Source: Planctomycetota bacterium
GTDB taxonomy: Bacteria > Planctomycetota > Planctomycetia > Gemmatales > Gemmataceae
Direction of reading: 5' to 3'
Assembly: GCA_016873095.1 (NCBI GenBank)
Contig: VGYC01000031.1
Coordinates: 1 to 48,539, forward strand
DNA: 48,539 nt
Shown: positions 25,414-33,299 of the stretch, in pieces
Layout of the letters: every line of letters starts with the position of its first letter
Numbering within the stretch: position 1 is the first letter of the stretch
Notes under the pieces: model-generated
Told to the model about the DNA's origin: nothing
Seen by the model: only the letters and a program-made list of their open reading frames with translations
The model's database searches: none
Program-made: the position numbers and the translations under genes

Positions 25414-25506
25414 AGATTTCGGGTTGGGTGCCATGGCCACGGCCTTGCGTGGCCATGCTCACCCAAAGCGGTGAGCATGGCACCCCAAAAAGACTAACCC
25501 GAAAAT
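25414..25506. repeat. MITE-like nested palindromic element
   Basis: Outer terminal arms TTTCGGGTT / AACCCGAAA bound about 90 bp. Inside, GGGTGCCATG pairs with CATGGCACCC (25476-25485). The interior holds CATGGCCACG/CGTGGCCATG (25432-25441 with 25448-25457) and GCCATGCTCACC/GGTGAGCATGGC (25452-25463 with 25470-25481). The two interior hairpins share the GCCATG segment, so they are mutually exclusive folds. No coding capacity. Confidence 0.75.
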
Positions 25507-25589
25507 TAAGGTTGGACAGAGCACTGGGAGGCTGCATCCATGCCAAGCCGCGATCATGGCGTTGGCCAGTTCGATCGTGAATCGAGCTG

Positions 25590-27149
25590 CTACTTGCTGC
25601 GCGCGTGCCGCAGCACTTTTCCGGCCCGCGTCCCGGTGAAGCGGCCGGCGTTGATTGTCAGCTTGCCATTCACGACGAGATAGACGACGCCGGTGGCGTA
25701 CTGGTGCGGCTGGTCGAAGGTGGCGCGGTCGCGGAAGGTCTTCGGATCGAAGACGACGAGGTCGGCGAAGTATCCCGGCATCAGATAGCCGCGTTTCGGC
25801 AGATTCAGGATGTCGGCCGGAAGGCCGTTGCAGCTACGCAGCGCCTTCTCCAGCGAGAGGATGTTATCCTCGATGGCGTAACGGCCGACCTTGCGCGGGA
25901 AGCAGCCGTAGCTGCGCGGGTGTGGCACGGTCTCGGCCGGCAGCATCGAGGCGCCGTCGCTGGCCGTCGCCACCCAGTCTTCCTTCATGAACAGCCGCAC
26001 TTCCTCTTCCTTCATGCCGAAGCTGACGACGCTGGCGCCGCCGTTCTTCTGGATCTCGACAACCAGGTCGAGCAGCGGCTTCTTTTCCATGGCGGCGATG
26101 GCGTCCAGGTCCTTGCCCTGCCAGTCGCGGCGCGGCGGATAGCTGGCGATGCGCAGGCTCTTGCCTCCCTGCCGGCCGTCGATCAACAGCTCGATGTCCT
26201 TCATGATGCGCGGGCCGACCTCGGCATCGTCGAGCCGGGCCAGCAACTCCTTCGCCGAGCCTTCGCGATAGCGCGGCGGGATGACCATGGCGGCCAGCGA
26301 CGTGCTGCTGGCCATGTACGGATACTGATCCGCCGTCACGGGCGTGCCCTTCTTGCGCTCGCGGCGGATGAGCGCGATCATGTCCGGGGCCCGGCCCCAT
26401 GCCCGCCGGCCCGATACCTTGATGTGCGAGATGTGCACGCGCAGTCCCGCCTTGTGGGCAATCGCCAGTATCTCCGCCAGGGCGTTCATCACCTCCAGGC
26501 TCTCGTCGCGGATGTGGCTGGCGTAGAGTCCACCATGCCTGGCCGCGACCTTTGCCAGGGCGATGAGCTCGTCGGTCTTCGCATAGGCGCCGGGATTGTA
26601 GATGAGTCCGGTGGCGAGGCCCCAGGCGCCGGCCTTCATGCCGTCGTCCACGAGGTCCTTCATCTGCTGCAGCTCGTCGGCCGTGGGCGCGCGGTTGGCA
26701 TTGCCCATGACCTTGTTGCGGACGGCATTGTGCGGGACCTGGTGGATGACGTTGCAACCCTGGCCGAGCTTCTCCATCCTGGCGAAGTAGTCGGGCACGT
26801 CCACCGGGCCGAAGCCGCAGTTGCCGGTGACGACGGTGGTGACGCCCTGGGCGAGATAATTGAGGTTGGCGGCCGTCGCCCTGTCCATGAGCGGAAAGTC
26901 GCTGTGCGTGTGCAGATCGATGAAGCCGGGCGTCAGGATCAGCCCGGTGGCGTCCAGCACGCGCGGCTTGCCGGCGACCTCGAACTTGCCCACGGCGACG
27001 ATGCGCTCACCCTTGATGGCCACGTCGCCCACCTGTCCCGGCTTGCCGGTTCCGTCATACAGCGTGGCGCCGCGGATGACGACATCGGCCTCGATGGCGG
27101 CAGCGCTCCCCAGAGAAAAGGCCATCGTCAACAAGGCAATGCTTGACAT
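25590..27149 (-). CDS. N-acyl-D-amino-acid deacylase-like amidohydrolase, secreted
   Basis: A 519-residue amidohydrolase-superfamily enzyme with signal peptide (MSSIALLTMAFSLGSAAAIE). D-aminoacylase features are visible: GFIDLHTHSDF (HxH metal ligands), VVTGNCGFGP with the conserved Cys, YASHIRDES and VHISHIKVSG (metal His residues), and ATASDGASML with the catalytic Asp, then the C-terminal beta-sandwich strands PGYFADLVVFDP. It probably hydrolyses N-acyl-D-amino acids or related D-amides outside the cytoplasm. ATG 27149 is preferred: GGAG lies upstream and the signal peptide starts there. Its last codons form one copy of a 23-bp near-repeat shared with 22668-22690. Confidence 0.9.
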   Translation of the reverse strand: MSSIALLTMAFSLGSAAAIEADVVIRGATLYDGTGKPGQVGDVAIKGERIVAVGKFEVAGKPRVLDATGLILTPGFIDLHTHSDFPLMDRATAANLNYLAQGVTTVVTGNCGFGPVDVPDYFARMEKLGQGCNVIHQVPHNAVRNKVMGNANRAPTADELQQMKDLVDDGMKAGAWGLATGLIYNPGAYAKTDELIALAKVAARHGGLYASHIRDESLEVMNALAEILAIAHKAGLRVHISHIKVSGRRAWGRAPDMIALIRRERKKGTPVTADQYPYMASSTSLAAMVIPPRYREGSAKELLARLDDAEVGPRIMKDIELLIDGRQGGKSLRIASYPPRRDWQGKDLDAIAAMEKKPLLDLVVEIQKNGGASVVSFGMKEEEVRLFMKEDWVATASDGASMLPAETVPHPRSYGCFPRKVGRYAIEDNILSLEKALRSCNGLPADILNLPKRGYLMPGYFADLVVFDPKTFRDRATFDQPHQYATGVVYLVVNGKLTINAGRFTGTRAGKVLRHARSK

Positions 27150-27515
27150 CGTGAATCTCCTGTAGCAGCACTTCCGCGCGTCGACTCGTTGTGACCCGCC
27201 AATCTCGTCTCCAATGTTGTAAGAGGCCCTGAAGAAAGGGGACAGGACGTCTGAAAACGCCCATGACATCCATGCAAATATGATGTTGCGTCATCGCCGC
27301 GTTGCGGGTTTCATTCAGCGTCCGCTGGCCCGTTGAACGCAATCGCGCAACATGCGTAAACATGGGTTGCTCGGCCGCGAGCGCGCGAGGTGGCCACGCC
27401 GCTGTTGATTGCCTCACCAGAACCGGCGTGCCGCAGATAACACACCACGCGGCCGCGATTGTTGTAAAATCACCTGTGGTCGAGCCGCGATCATGAGCAT
27501 TGGGGAAACGAAGCC
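27150..27515. other. Divergent intergenic region
   Basis: A 366-bp spacer between the leftward amidohydrolase and the rightward DUF1501 gene, expected to hold two promoters. A TGTAAAAT box at about 27461-27468 could be a -10 element for the DUF1501 gene, but no matching -35 is clear. No ORF here looks real. Confidence 0.45.
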
Positions 27516-28985
27516 ATGAATATTGCAAACCCATGCCATCCAGCGCCGGACCGGCGTGCGTTTTTACAGGCCGGGACAATTGGGGCGCTGGGGTTGTCGA
27601 TGTCGGGCATCGCCGAGTTGCGCGGCGCAGCAGCGGACAGAGCGGCCGGCCAGGCCGGTCGGCCAAGGGCGGTGATCTTTCTATTTCTCACGGGCGGGGC
27701 TTCGCAACACGACACTTTTGACATGAAGCCGCACGGGCCGGCCGATTTCAAGGGCGAATTCAACCCGATCGCGACGCGGACCCCTGGCATCCAGATCTGC
27801 GAGCACTTGCCCATGCTGGCCCAGCGCAGCCAGCACTGGGCGCTGGTCCGCTCGCTGACACACGGCAACAACGGACACGACGCGGCCACCTATCTGATGC
27901 TCACGGGGCGGTCGCAATTGCCGAACACCTTCCGGTCGAGCCGGCCGCAGGGAACAGATTTTCCCTCGATCGTTGCCATCGCCGGCGCCATGACGCGGCG
28001 GCGCGGCATCTGGCCAGGCAGCGCCGTGCTTCCCGAGAAAATCTATCACTCGAACACGGGCGTCTATCCCGGACAGTTCGCGGGACTTCTGGGCAGCCGG
28101 CACGAGCCGTGGTTTCTCGAGATGACCGACAAGCCGCACGCCTATCATTCCTATTCCGGCGCGTTTCCCCAGTACCTGTTCGACCTGCACAGGGGCGAGC
28201 TTTCTGATCGGCGCGACTGGCGCTTCGAGGTCCCGAACCTGACGCTGCCCGAAGGCGCTCTTGATCCACGGCATCGGCGGCGCATGGATTTGCTGGGGCA
28301 TATCGAAAGGCAGCAGCGGCAACTCGACGCGACTGCCGCCGTCGCCGGCTACGATCGCGTCCGGCGGTCGGCGGCGACGCTGCTGACCAGCCCGCAAGTG
28401 CGCCACGCCTTCGACGTCCGCCAGGCCGGCCCGCGCGTTCTCGAACGTTACGGCAACAACTCGTTTGGCTGGTCGCTGCTCATGGCGCGCCGGCTTGTCG
28501 AGGCGGGCGTCAACATGGTGCAAGTCAACATGGGCAATTTCGGCTCCTGGGACCTGCACGGCAATAACTTTCCATGCCTGAAGAACTATCTCTTTCCGCC
28601 GACGGATCGGGCCGTTTCCGCGCTGCTCGACGACCTGCACGACAGCGGCCTGCTGGAAAACACGCTGGTGGTGATGGCAGGTGAGTTTGGCCGGACGCCG
28701 CGCATCAGCCACATCGCGCGGAACATCTACCGGACGCCGGGCCGCGATCACTGGGGCCGGGTGCAGACCGCGTTCTTTGCCGGCGGCGGTGTCCGCGGCG
28801 GCACGGTGATCGGAGCCTCCGATGCCAACGGCGCTTATCCGGCGGCCGATCCGCAAACCCCAGAGAACTTCGCAGCCACCATCTACGATGCCCTTGGCGT
28901 TCCTCGTAGCGCCGAGTGGCACGACGCGACGGGGCGGCCCTATGCGGTGCACATGGCTGAGCCGATCAGGGGATTGCGGCGGTAA
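27516..28985 (+). CDS. DUF1501 protein with Tat-like signal
   Basis: DUF1501 proteins (489 residues here) are alkaline-phosphatase/sulfatase-fold proteins abundant in planctomycetes and usually exported by Tat. The N-terminus has DRRAFLQAGTIGALGLSMSG, a Tat-type signal with RR. Typical segments: VIFLFLTGGASQHDTFDMKP (metal-site region), LLMARRLVEAGVNMVQVNMG, LVVMAGEFGRTPRIS and DHWGRVQTAFFAGGGVRGGT. In many genomes DUF1501 genes pair with a DUF1549/DUF1553 cytochrome-like gene; none is next to this one. The substrate is unknown. ATG 27516 follows GGGGAAACG. Confidence 0.93.
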   Translation: MNIANPCHPAPDRRAFLQAGTIGALGLSMSGIAELRGAAADRAAGQAGRPRAVIFLFLTGGASQHDTFDMKPHGPADFKGEFNPIATRTPGIQICEHLPMLAQRSQHWALVRSLTHGNNGHDAATYLMLTGRSQLPNTFRSSRPQGTDFPSIVAIAGAMTRRRGIWPGSAVLPEKIYHSNTGVYPGQFAGLLGSRHEPWFLEMTDKPHAYHSYSGAFPQYLFDLHRGELSDRRDWRFEVPNLTLPEGALDPRHRRRMDLLGHIERQQRQLDATAAVAGYDRVRRSAATLLTSPQVRHAFDVRQAGPRVLERYGNNSFGWSLLMARRLVEAGVNMVQVNMGNFGSWDLHGNNFPCLKNYLFPPTDRAVSALLDDLHDSGLLENTLVVMAGEFGRTPRISHIARNIYRTPGRDHWGRVQTAFFAGGGVRGGTVIGASDANGAYPAADPQTPENFAATIYDALGVPRSAEWHDATGRPYAVHMAEPIRGLRR

Positions 28986-29062
28986 GGACTGATCTCCCGC
29001 CAGCTACGCGCGAACCCGGATCTTTTCTTGTCTCGGTCCCTGTGCAAACCGATAATGTCGCC

Positions 29063-31465
29063 ATGCCGCGCACAGAACGGTCCGACCTGAAGTCTCACCA
29101 TTTGCTGATGCTCCTGGCAAGCGCATGGGCCATCCCCAACGCGATAGCATCGCCCGGCACCGTCCCTGTTCGGGAAAAGGCCGAGGAGAACATCCGGACC
29201 ATTGTCCGTGTGGCGCCTCGGGACATCGGCAGGCGGCCCGGAGACGAGATGCCTGCCGAATTCCGCCTGACCGCGGCGGACCTTCCAGGAAACCGGCGTC
29301 TCGACCCCGCCAGCCTCCAGGTGGTTCGCTGGGATGCCGGCGCGAGTCGGCCGCTGAGCAAGCCATTGCCCCTGCGCTGGTACGACGACGCCATCCCCTA
29401 CGATTTCCCGGAATGCGAGCAGAATGTCCATGCCACTGACGGCCTCAAGCTGTCGTTCGTGAAGCGGCCGCGCTGGGGCGACTATTACAATCTGCTTGGC
29501 GACGGCGCGGGCGGCCGGCTCGTCTGGACGCACAAGCAGGAAGGGAACAAGCCCGCATTCTATTCCATATCTTTCCGGCTTCTGCCGAAAGGAAGAGAGC
29601 CGGAGCGACTGGCGCCGAGCGGTTTTGTCGGCGACGGCAGCCACCGCCGTGCGCCGCTCGGGCACAGCACGACCGGGATGATCCATAGCCGAGTCACGGC
29701 TGCCGACTGGGACGGCGACGGCCTGGTGGATTTCCTCGTCGGCGGCAGTCGCGGGCACATCCTGTTGTACCGCAACCGCGGCACCAGGAGCGAACCGCGC
29801 TTCGGGCCGCCGCGCATGCTGATGACTGCCGACGGCCGGCCACTCGACGTGGGCTGGAGCGCGGCCCCGTGTGCCGTGGACTGGGACGGCGACGGCGTCA
29901 CCGATCTCCTGTGCGGCGCCGAACGCAACCGCGTCCTGTACTTCCGCAACGAGGGAACCAGCAGCCGGCCGCGCCTGGTCAACAAGGGATTTGTCCGGGT
30001 CGGCGACAAGCCCCTGGAACTGCCGGTCGCGCCGGTGCCGAAATCGCCACAGGGAGTCTACACGCTGGATTACTACCCGGTCCTGGAAGCGGTCGACTGG
30101 AGCGGTGACGGCCGCATCGATCTGCTCGCCGGCGGTTACATCACCGGCCGCGTCTACTTTTACGAAAGCGTCGGGAAAAACGCCGACGGCACGCCGAAAC
30201 TGGCGTTCCGCGGCCCTCTGCAGGCCGATGACAGGCCGCTGAACGTCGGCGACTGGGCGGCGCCCTGCGCAGCCGACTTCGACGACGACGGCGATCTCGA
30301 CCTCATCTGCGGCAACTTGCCCTTGAACGCGGGCGGCGGCGACGACCAGGATGCGAACCACTTCCTGCGCTATTACGAAAACGTCGGCTCGCGCAGGCAG
30401 CCGCGTTTGCGCGAGCGGCCCTTCCCACGCAAGGGCAACTTCCCTTCGTCCGGCCTGGCGACGCCACGAGCCGTGGACCTTAACGGCGATGGCCTGCGCG
30501 ACCTCGTCGTCAGCGCCGGTGAGAACATCTACATCTTCTTCAATGTCGGCACCAGGACCAGGCCATTGTTCGCCGTTCACGACAGGCCTCTTCCCGGTGA
30601 ATGGGGCAGCATGTCGCTGCCGACCTTTGGCGTGCAGATGATCGACTGGGACCGCGATGGCCGGCTCGACCTTCTCAGCGGCCGATCGATCTACCTGCGC
30701 AAGGGTCCGGACGTGTTCGAGAGCATCAGCCTGCTGGCGCCGGGCAACCGGATCGAACATCCGCCGCCGCGCGGCGATGGCTGGACGTTCACGCAACTGG
30801 CGGACCTCGATGGCGACGGCAAGGTGGACCTGCTCTACGGCACGCACGAAGGCAACATCTGGCTGCATCGCAACCTGGGCGGCGCGCCGCCGCGCTTCGA
30901 CGAAGCGGGCACGCTGCTGAGAACGGCGGACGGCAAGCCGTTGCACGTCGGGCCGACTCCCGGACTGAAACTGGATTTCGACGTGTTGCAGGGGGCGCGT
31001 ACAACTTTCTCCGTTGCGGACTTCGACGGCGACGGCTGGCTCGACCTCGTCGTCGGCGACACCTACGGCAAGGTGCGCATCTATCGCAACACCGGTTCCA
31101 GGAAGGCGCCGCAGTTCACACTGCCCCGGGAGATCGGCGACATGAAGATCCGCATGACCCCCTTCGCCGCCGACTGGGACGGCGACGGCAAGCCCGATGT
31201 CGTCGGCAGCAGCGCCGACGGCAAGGTGTGGTGGTGGCGCAATCTCGGCCGGGGACGATTCGACTCCGACCGACCCATCAAGATGCCCGACGTATGCTAC
31301 GGCCCATTCGCCGCGGTCGTTGACTGGAACGGCGACGGCGACCTCGACCTGCTCGTGGGCACGGCTTACGGCTACTCGTGCTGGTTCGAACGCTCGTTCC
31401 TCGAGCACGGCTACGCCGTGGCCACGCGTGTCCCGGAGGCAGGCAAACGGATCATTCGGGAGTAA
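29063..31465 (+). CDS. Secreted FG-GAP/VCBS beta-propeller protein
   Basis: A large exported protein (800 residues from ATG 29063; GTG 29042 would add seven). A hydrophobic signal around LLMLLASAWAIPNAIAS precedes about nine repeats with Ca-binding loops of the type D-x-D-G-D-G-x-x-D: DWDGDGLVDFLVGG, DWDGDGVTDLLCG, DWSGDGRIDLLAGG, DFDDDGDLDLICG, DLNGDGLRDLVV, DWDRDGRLDLLSG, DLDGDGKVDLLYG, DFDGDGWLDLVVG, DWDGDGKPDVVG and DWNGDGDLDLLVG. These repeats build integrin-like beta-propellers, usually extracellular binding modules. The partner is unknown. It ends 14 bp before the flavin-binding gene and probably shares its transcript. Confidence 0.92.
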   Translation: MPRTERSDLKSHHLLMLLASAWAIPNAIASPGTVPVREKAEENIRTIVRVAPRDIGRRPGDEMPAEFRLTAADLPGNRRLDPASLQVVRWDAGASRPLSKPLPLRWYDDAIPYDFPECEQNVHATDGLKLSFVKRPRWGDYYNLLGDGAGGRLVWTHKQEGNKPAFYSISFRLLPKGREPERLAPSGFVGDGSHRRAPLGHSTTGMIHSRVTAADWDGDGLVDFLVGGSRGHILLYRNRGTRSEPRFGPPRMLMTADGRPLDVGWSAAPCAVDWDGDGVTDLLCGAERNRVLYFRNEGTSSRPRLVNKGFVRVGDKPLELPVAPVPKSPQGVYTLDYYPVLEAVDWSGDGRIDLLAGGYITGRVYFYESVGKNADGTPKLAFRGPLQADDRPLNVGDWAAPCAADFDDDGDLDLICGNLPLNAGGGDDQDANHFLRYYENVGSRRQPRLRERPFPRKGNFPSSGLATPRAVDLNGDGLRDLVVSAGENIYIFFNVGTRTRPLFAVHDRPLPGEWGSMSLPTFGVQMIDWDRDGRLDLLSGRSIYLRKGPDVFESISLLAPGNRIEHPPPRGDGWTFTQLADLDGDGKVDLLYGTHEGNIWLHRNLGGAPPRFDEAGTLLRTADGKPLHVGPTPGLKLDFDVLQGARTTFSVADFDGDGWLDLVVGDTYGKVRIYRNTGSRKAPQFTLPREIGDMKIRMTPFAADWDGDGKPDVVGSSADGKVWWWRNLGRGRFDSDRPIKMPDVCYGPFAAVVDWNGDGDLDLLVGTAYGYSCWFERSFLEHGYAVATRVPEAGKRIIRE

Positions 31466-31479
31466 GACGGGAGAAAGAG

Positions 31480-32115
31480 ATGAGATCCACTTGGTTTCGC
31501 CAGCAACTGACGTCCACCGACGAGCTGGCAGGACTGATCGGCGTGCCCAGCGAATTGTCGGTCAAGAAGCAACGATGCGAACTCGATCAGCACATGCAGG
31601 ATTTCATCGCCCAATCCCCGTTCGTGTTGCTCGGCACGGTGGGCCGCGATGCGCGGTGTGATGTGTCGCCGCGCGGCGACGCGCCGGGCGTGGCCAGGGT
31701 GCTGGATTCACGGAACCTGGCCATCCCCGACTGGAGTGGCAATCGTCGAGTCGACAGCCTGCGAAACATCATCGAGACCGGCCGGGCAGGCCTGCTGTTT
31801 CTGATTCCGGGCCTCGGAGAAACGCTGCGCGTCAATGGCCGGGCGTGCGTGACTCGCGATACCGAACTGCTCTCGGCCATGTCGGTTCAGGGCAAGCAAC
31901 CGAAGCTGGCCATTGGTTTCGAGATTGAAGAGTGTTTCCTGCAATGCGCCAAGGCGTTGATCCGCTCCAGGCTCTGGGAAAGCGCCGCCGAAGGACACAT
32001 GTCGTCGCTGCCTTGTTTTGCGGAAATCCTCCTGGAGCAAACGAAGATCGATGGGCAAACAGTAGAATCGCTGAGCCAGGCCATAGCGGAATCCTACAAG
32101 AACCGGCTTTACTGA
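31480..32115 (+). CDS. Pyridoxamine 5'-phosphate oxidase-family flavin-binding protein
   Basis: A 211-residue protein of the FMN-binding split-barrel (PNPOx-like) family. Visible features: FIAQSPFVLLGTVGRDARCDVSPRGD, DSRNLAIPDWSGNRRVDSLRNI, GRAGLLFLIPGLGETLRVNG and CFLQCAKALIRSRLWE, which match the subgroup annotated as MSMEG_1061/DR_2398-type oxidoreductases. It should bind FMN or F420 and reduce a small molecule. ATG 31480 has GGGAGAAAGAG upstream. It lies directly after the FG-GAP gene and converges on the GYF gene; the 212-bp convergent spacer carries nothing recognisable. Confidence 0.88.
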   Translation: MRSTWFRQQLTSTDELAGLIGVPSELSVKKQRCELDQHMQDFIAQSPFVLLGTVGRDARCDVSPRGDAPGVARVLDSRNLAIPDWSGNRRVDSLRNIIETGRAGLLFLIPGLGETLRVNGRACVTRDTELLSAMSVQGKQPKLAIGFEIEECFLQCAKALIRSRLWESAAEGHMSSLPCFAEILLEQTKIDGQTVESLSQAIAESYKNRLY

Positions 32116-32327
32116 TTCTCCAGCGGCGAGACGGCGCAGTGGCGAACTGGGAAAACTCTCGCAGCGACGGCAAGGACCTGAATGGCGGCGGCGCTGATCG
32201 CGCATTGAAAACTGCCGCTCGGCGCAGAAACGCTTCGGTGTGTCGCACCAGAGCAAGCAAACCTCTCTTATCGACTGCCACAATCAGGGCACGTAGAATG
32301 CTCCAACGACAAGCCGATTCTCCTCAG

Positions 32328-33284
32328 CTACTTTCCCTGTCCACTGACGGCGCGGTAGTATTTGCGGCGATTCTCGATCATGAACTCCAGATGCTGGTTT
32401 AACTTCTGCTCGAGGCTGCGGCCGTAGCCGGCGTATTGCTGAAAGAGCGCGCGCAGCTCGGCGTTCTTGTGGATCTCCGTCATGTCGGCGTACAGGACGC
32501 GCAGGCGGTTGGCGTCGTCGTCCACCCAGCGCTCGATGGCGGTGCGCGCGGCCCGGAATGCCTCCATGAGGGAGTCGTGGCTGATTGCCGGGCCGCCCTT
32601 GCTCGTCCGCTGTTTCCATTGCCGGAAGCGCTCGGCATCCACGATCCTGCCCGTGCGAAGATCGAACCCGGTTTCCTTGACGCTCTGGTCCGCGAGTTCT
32701 GAGGCGGCTGATGACCGCAGCGACACCGGCCTGGCCAGCGGCGCGCTCTCGGCCGGCGGAGACGCCTTGATTTCTGCCGCGGCCAGGGGTTTCTCTGGCG
32801 GAAGCGGCGCAGGCTCGGGCGCTTGCGACGTGGTGGCAGCTGCTTGTCCCGGCGGCGTCAGCCAGCCATCGAGCCAGTCCGGCAACGGCGTCGTCTTGGT
32901 CGCGTCCGGGGGCGACGGAGCGGCGTCCTCGGCCGCCGCCGGCCTGGGCTGCTTGTCGGCCGCGTAAGCTTCCAGGCCCATCCACAGGCGCAGATCCTCC
33001 AGCCACGCGGGCGCTTCTGCGGCCGGTGGCTGCGCCATCTTACCTGCCTCCATGGGGGGCGGCTCGCCGAGCCAGTCAGGTGTGGACCGCGGCACGTTTG
33101 GCAGGTCCGAGAATATGAAGACTTCGTCGGCGGGGACAGCCTTGCCCGGATCGTCCCCGGCGGGCCAGATGGGAATGGTCTTGGGAATCTTGCCCTGGGC
33201 GACCAGCCCCTTGATCTTGTCAGCGTCGTAGGGACCCAGGGTCTTGCCTGCGAGCGCATAGCACCATTTCTGAAACAGTGCCAT
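32328..33284 (-). CDS. GYF_2-domain protein
   Basis: 318 residues. The N-terminal 55 residues (WCYALAGKTLGPYDADKIKG, LVAQGKIPKTIPIWPAGDDP) fit the GYF_2 domain, a small protein-interaction fold with conserved Trp/Gly-Pro and a 'xWPxG' end. The middle (about 60-200) is Pro/Ala-rich and disordered. The C-terminal 110 residues are charged and helical (FRQWKQRTSKGGPAISHDSL through KLNQHLEFMIENRRKYY). It starts 15 bp after the stop of the giant kinase gene and is surely in the same operon, so it may be an adaptor for the kinase. Confidence 0.8.
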   Translation of the reverse strand: MALFQKWCYALAGKTLGPYDADKIKGLVAQGKIPKTIPIWPAGDDPGKAVPADEVFIFSDLPNVPRSTPDWLGEPPPMEAGKMAQPPAAEAPAWLEDLRLWMGLEAYAADKQPRPAAAEDAAPSPPDATKTTPLPDWLDGWLTPPGQAAATTSQAPEPAPLPPEKPLAAAEIKASPPAESAPLARPVSLRSSAASELADQSVKETGFDLRTGRIVDAERFRQWKQRTSKGGPAISHDSLMEAFRAARTAIERWVDDDANRLRVLYADMTEIHKNAELRALFQQYAGYGRSLEQKLNQHLEFMIENRRKYYRAVSGQGK

Positions 33285-33299
33285 TCCAGCGCTAAGAGA

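Noticed and set aside
28940-31408. Long minus-strand ORF of about 822 codons antisense to the FG-GAP gene
   Set aside because: It mirrors the periodic Asp-Gly codons of the propeller gene and has no start context or motifs of its own.
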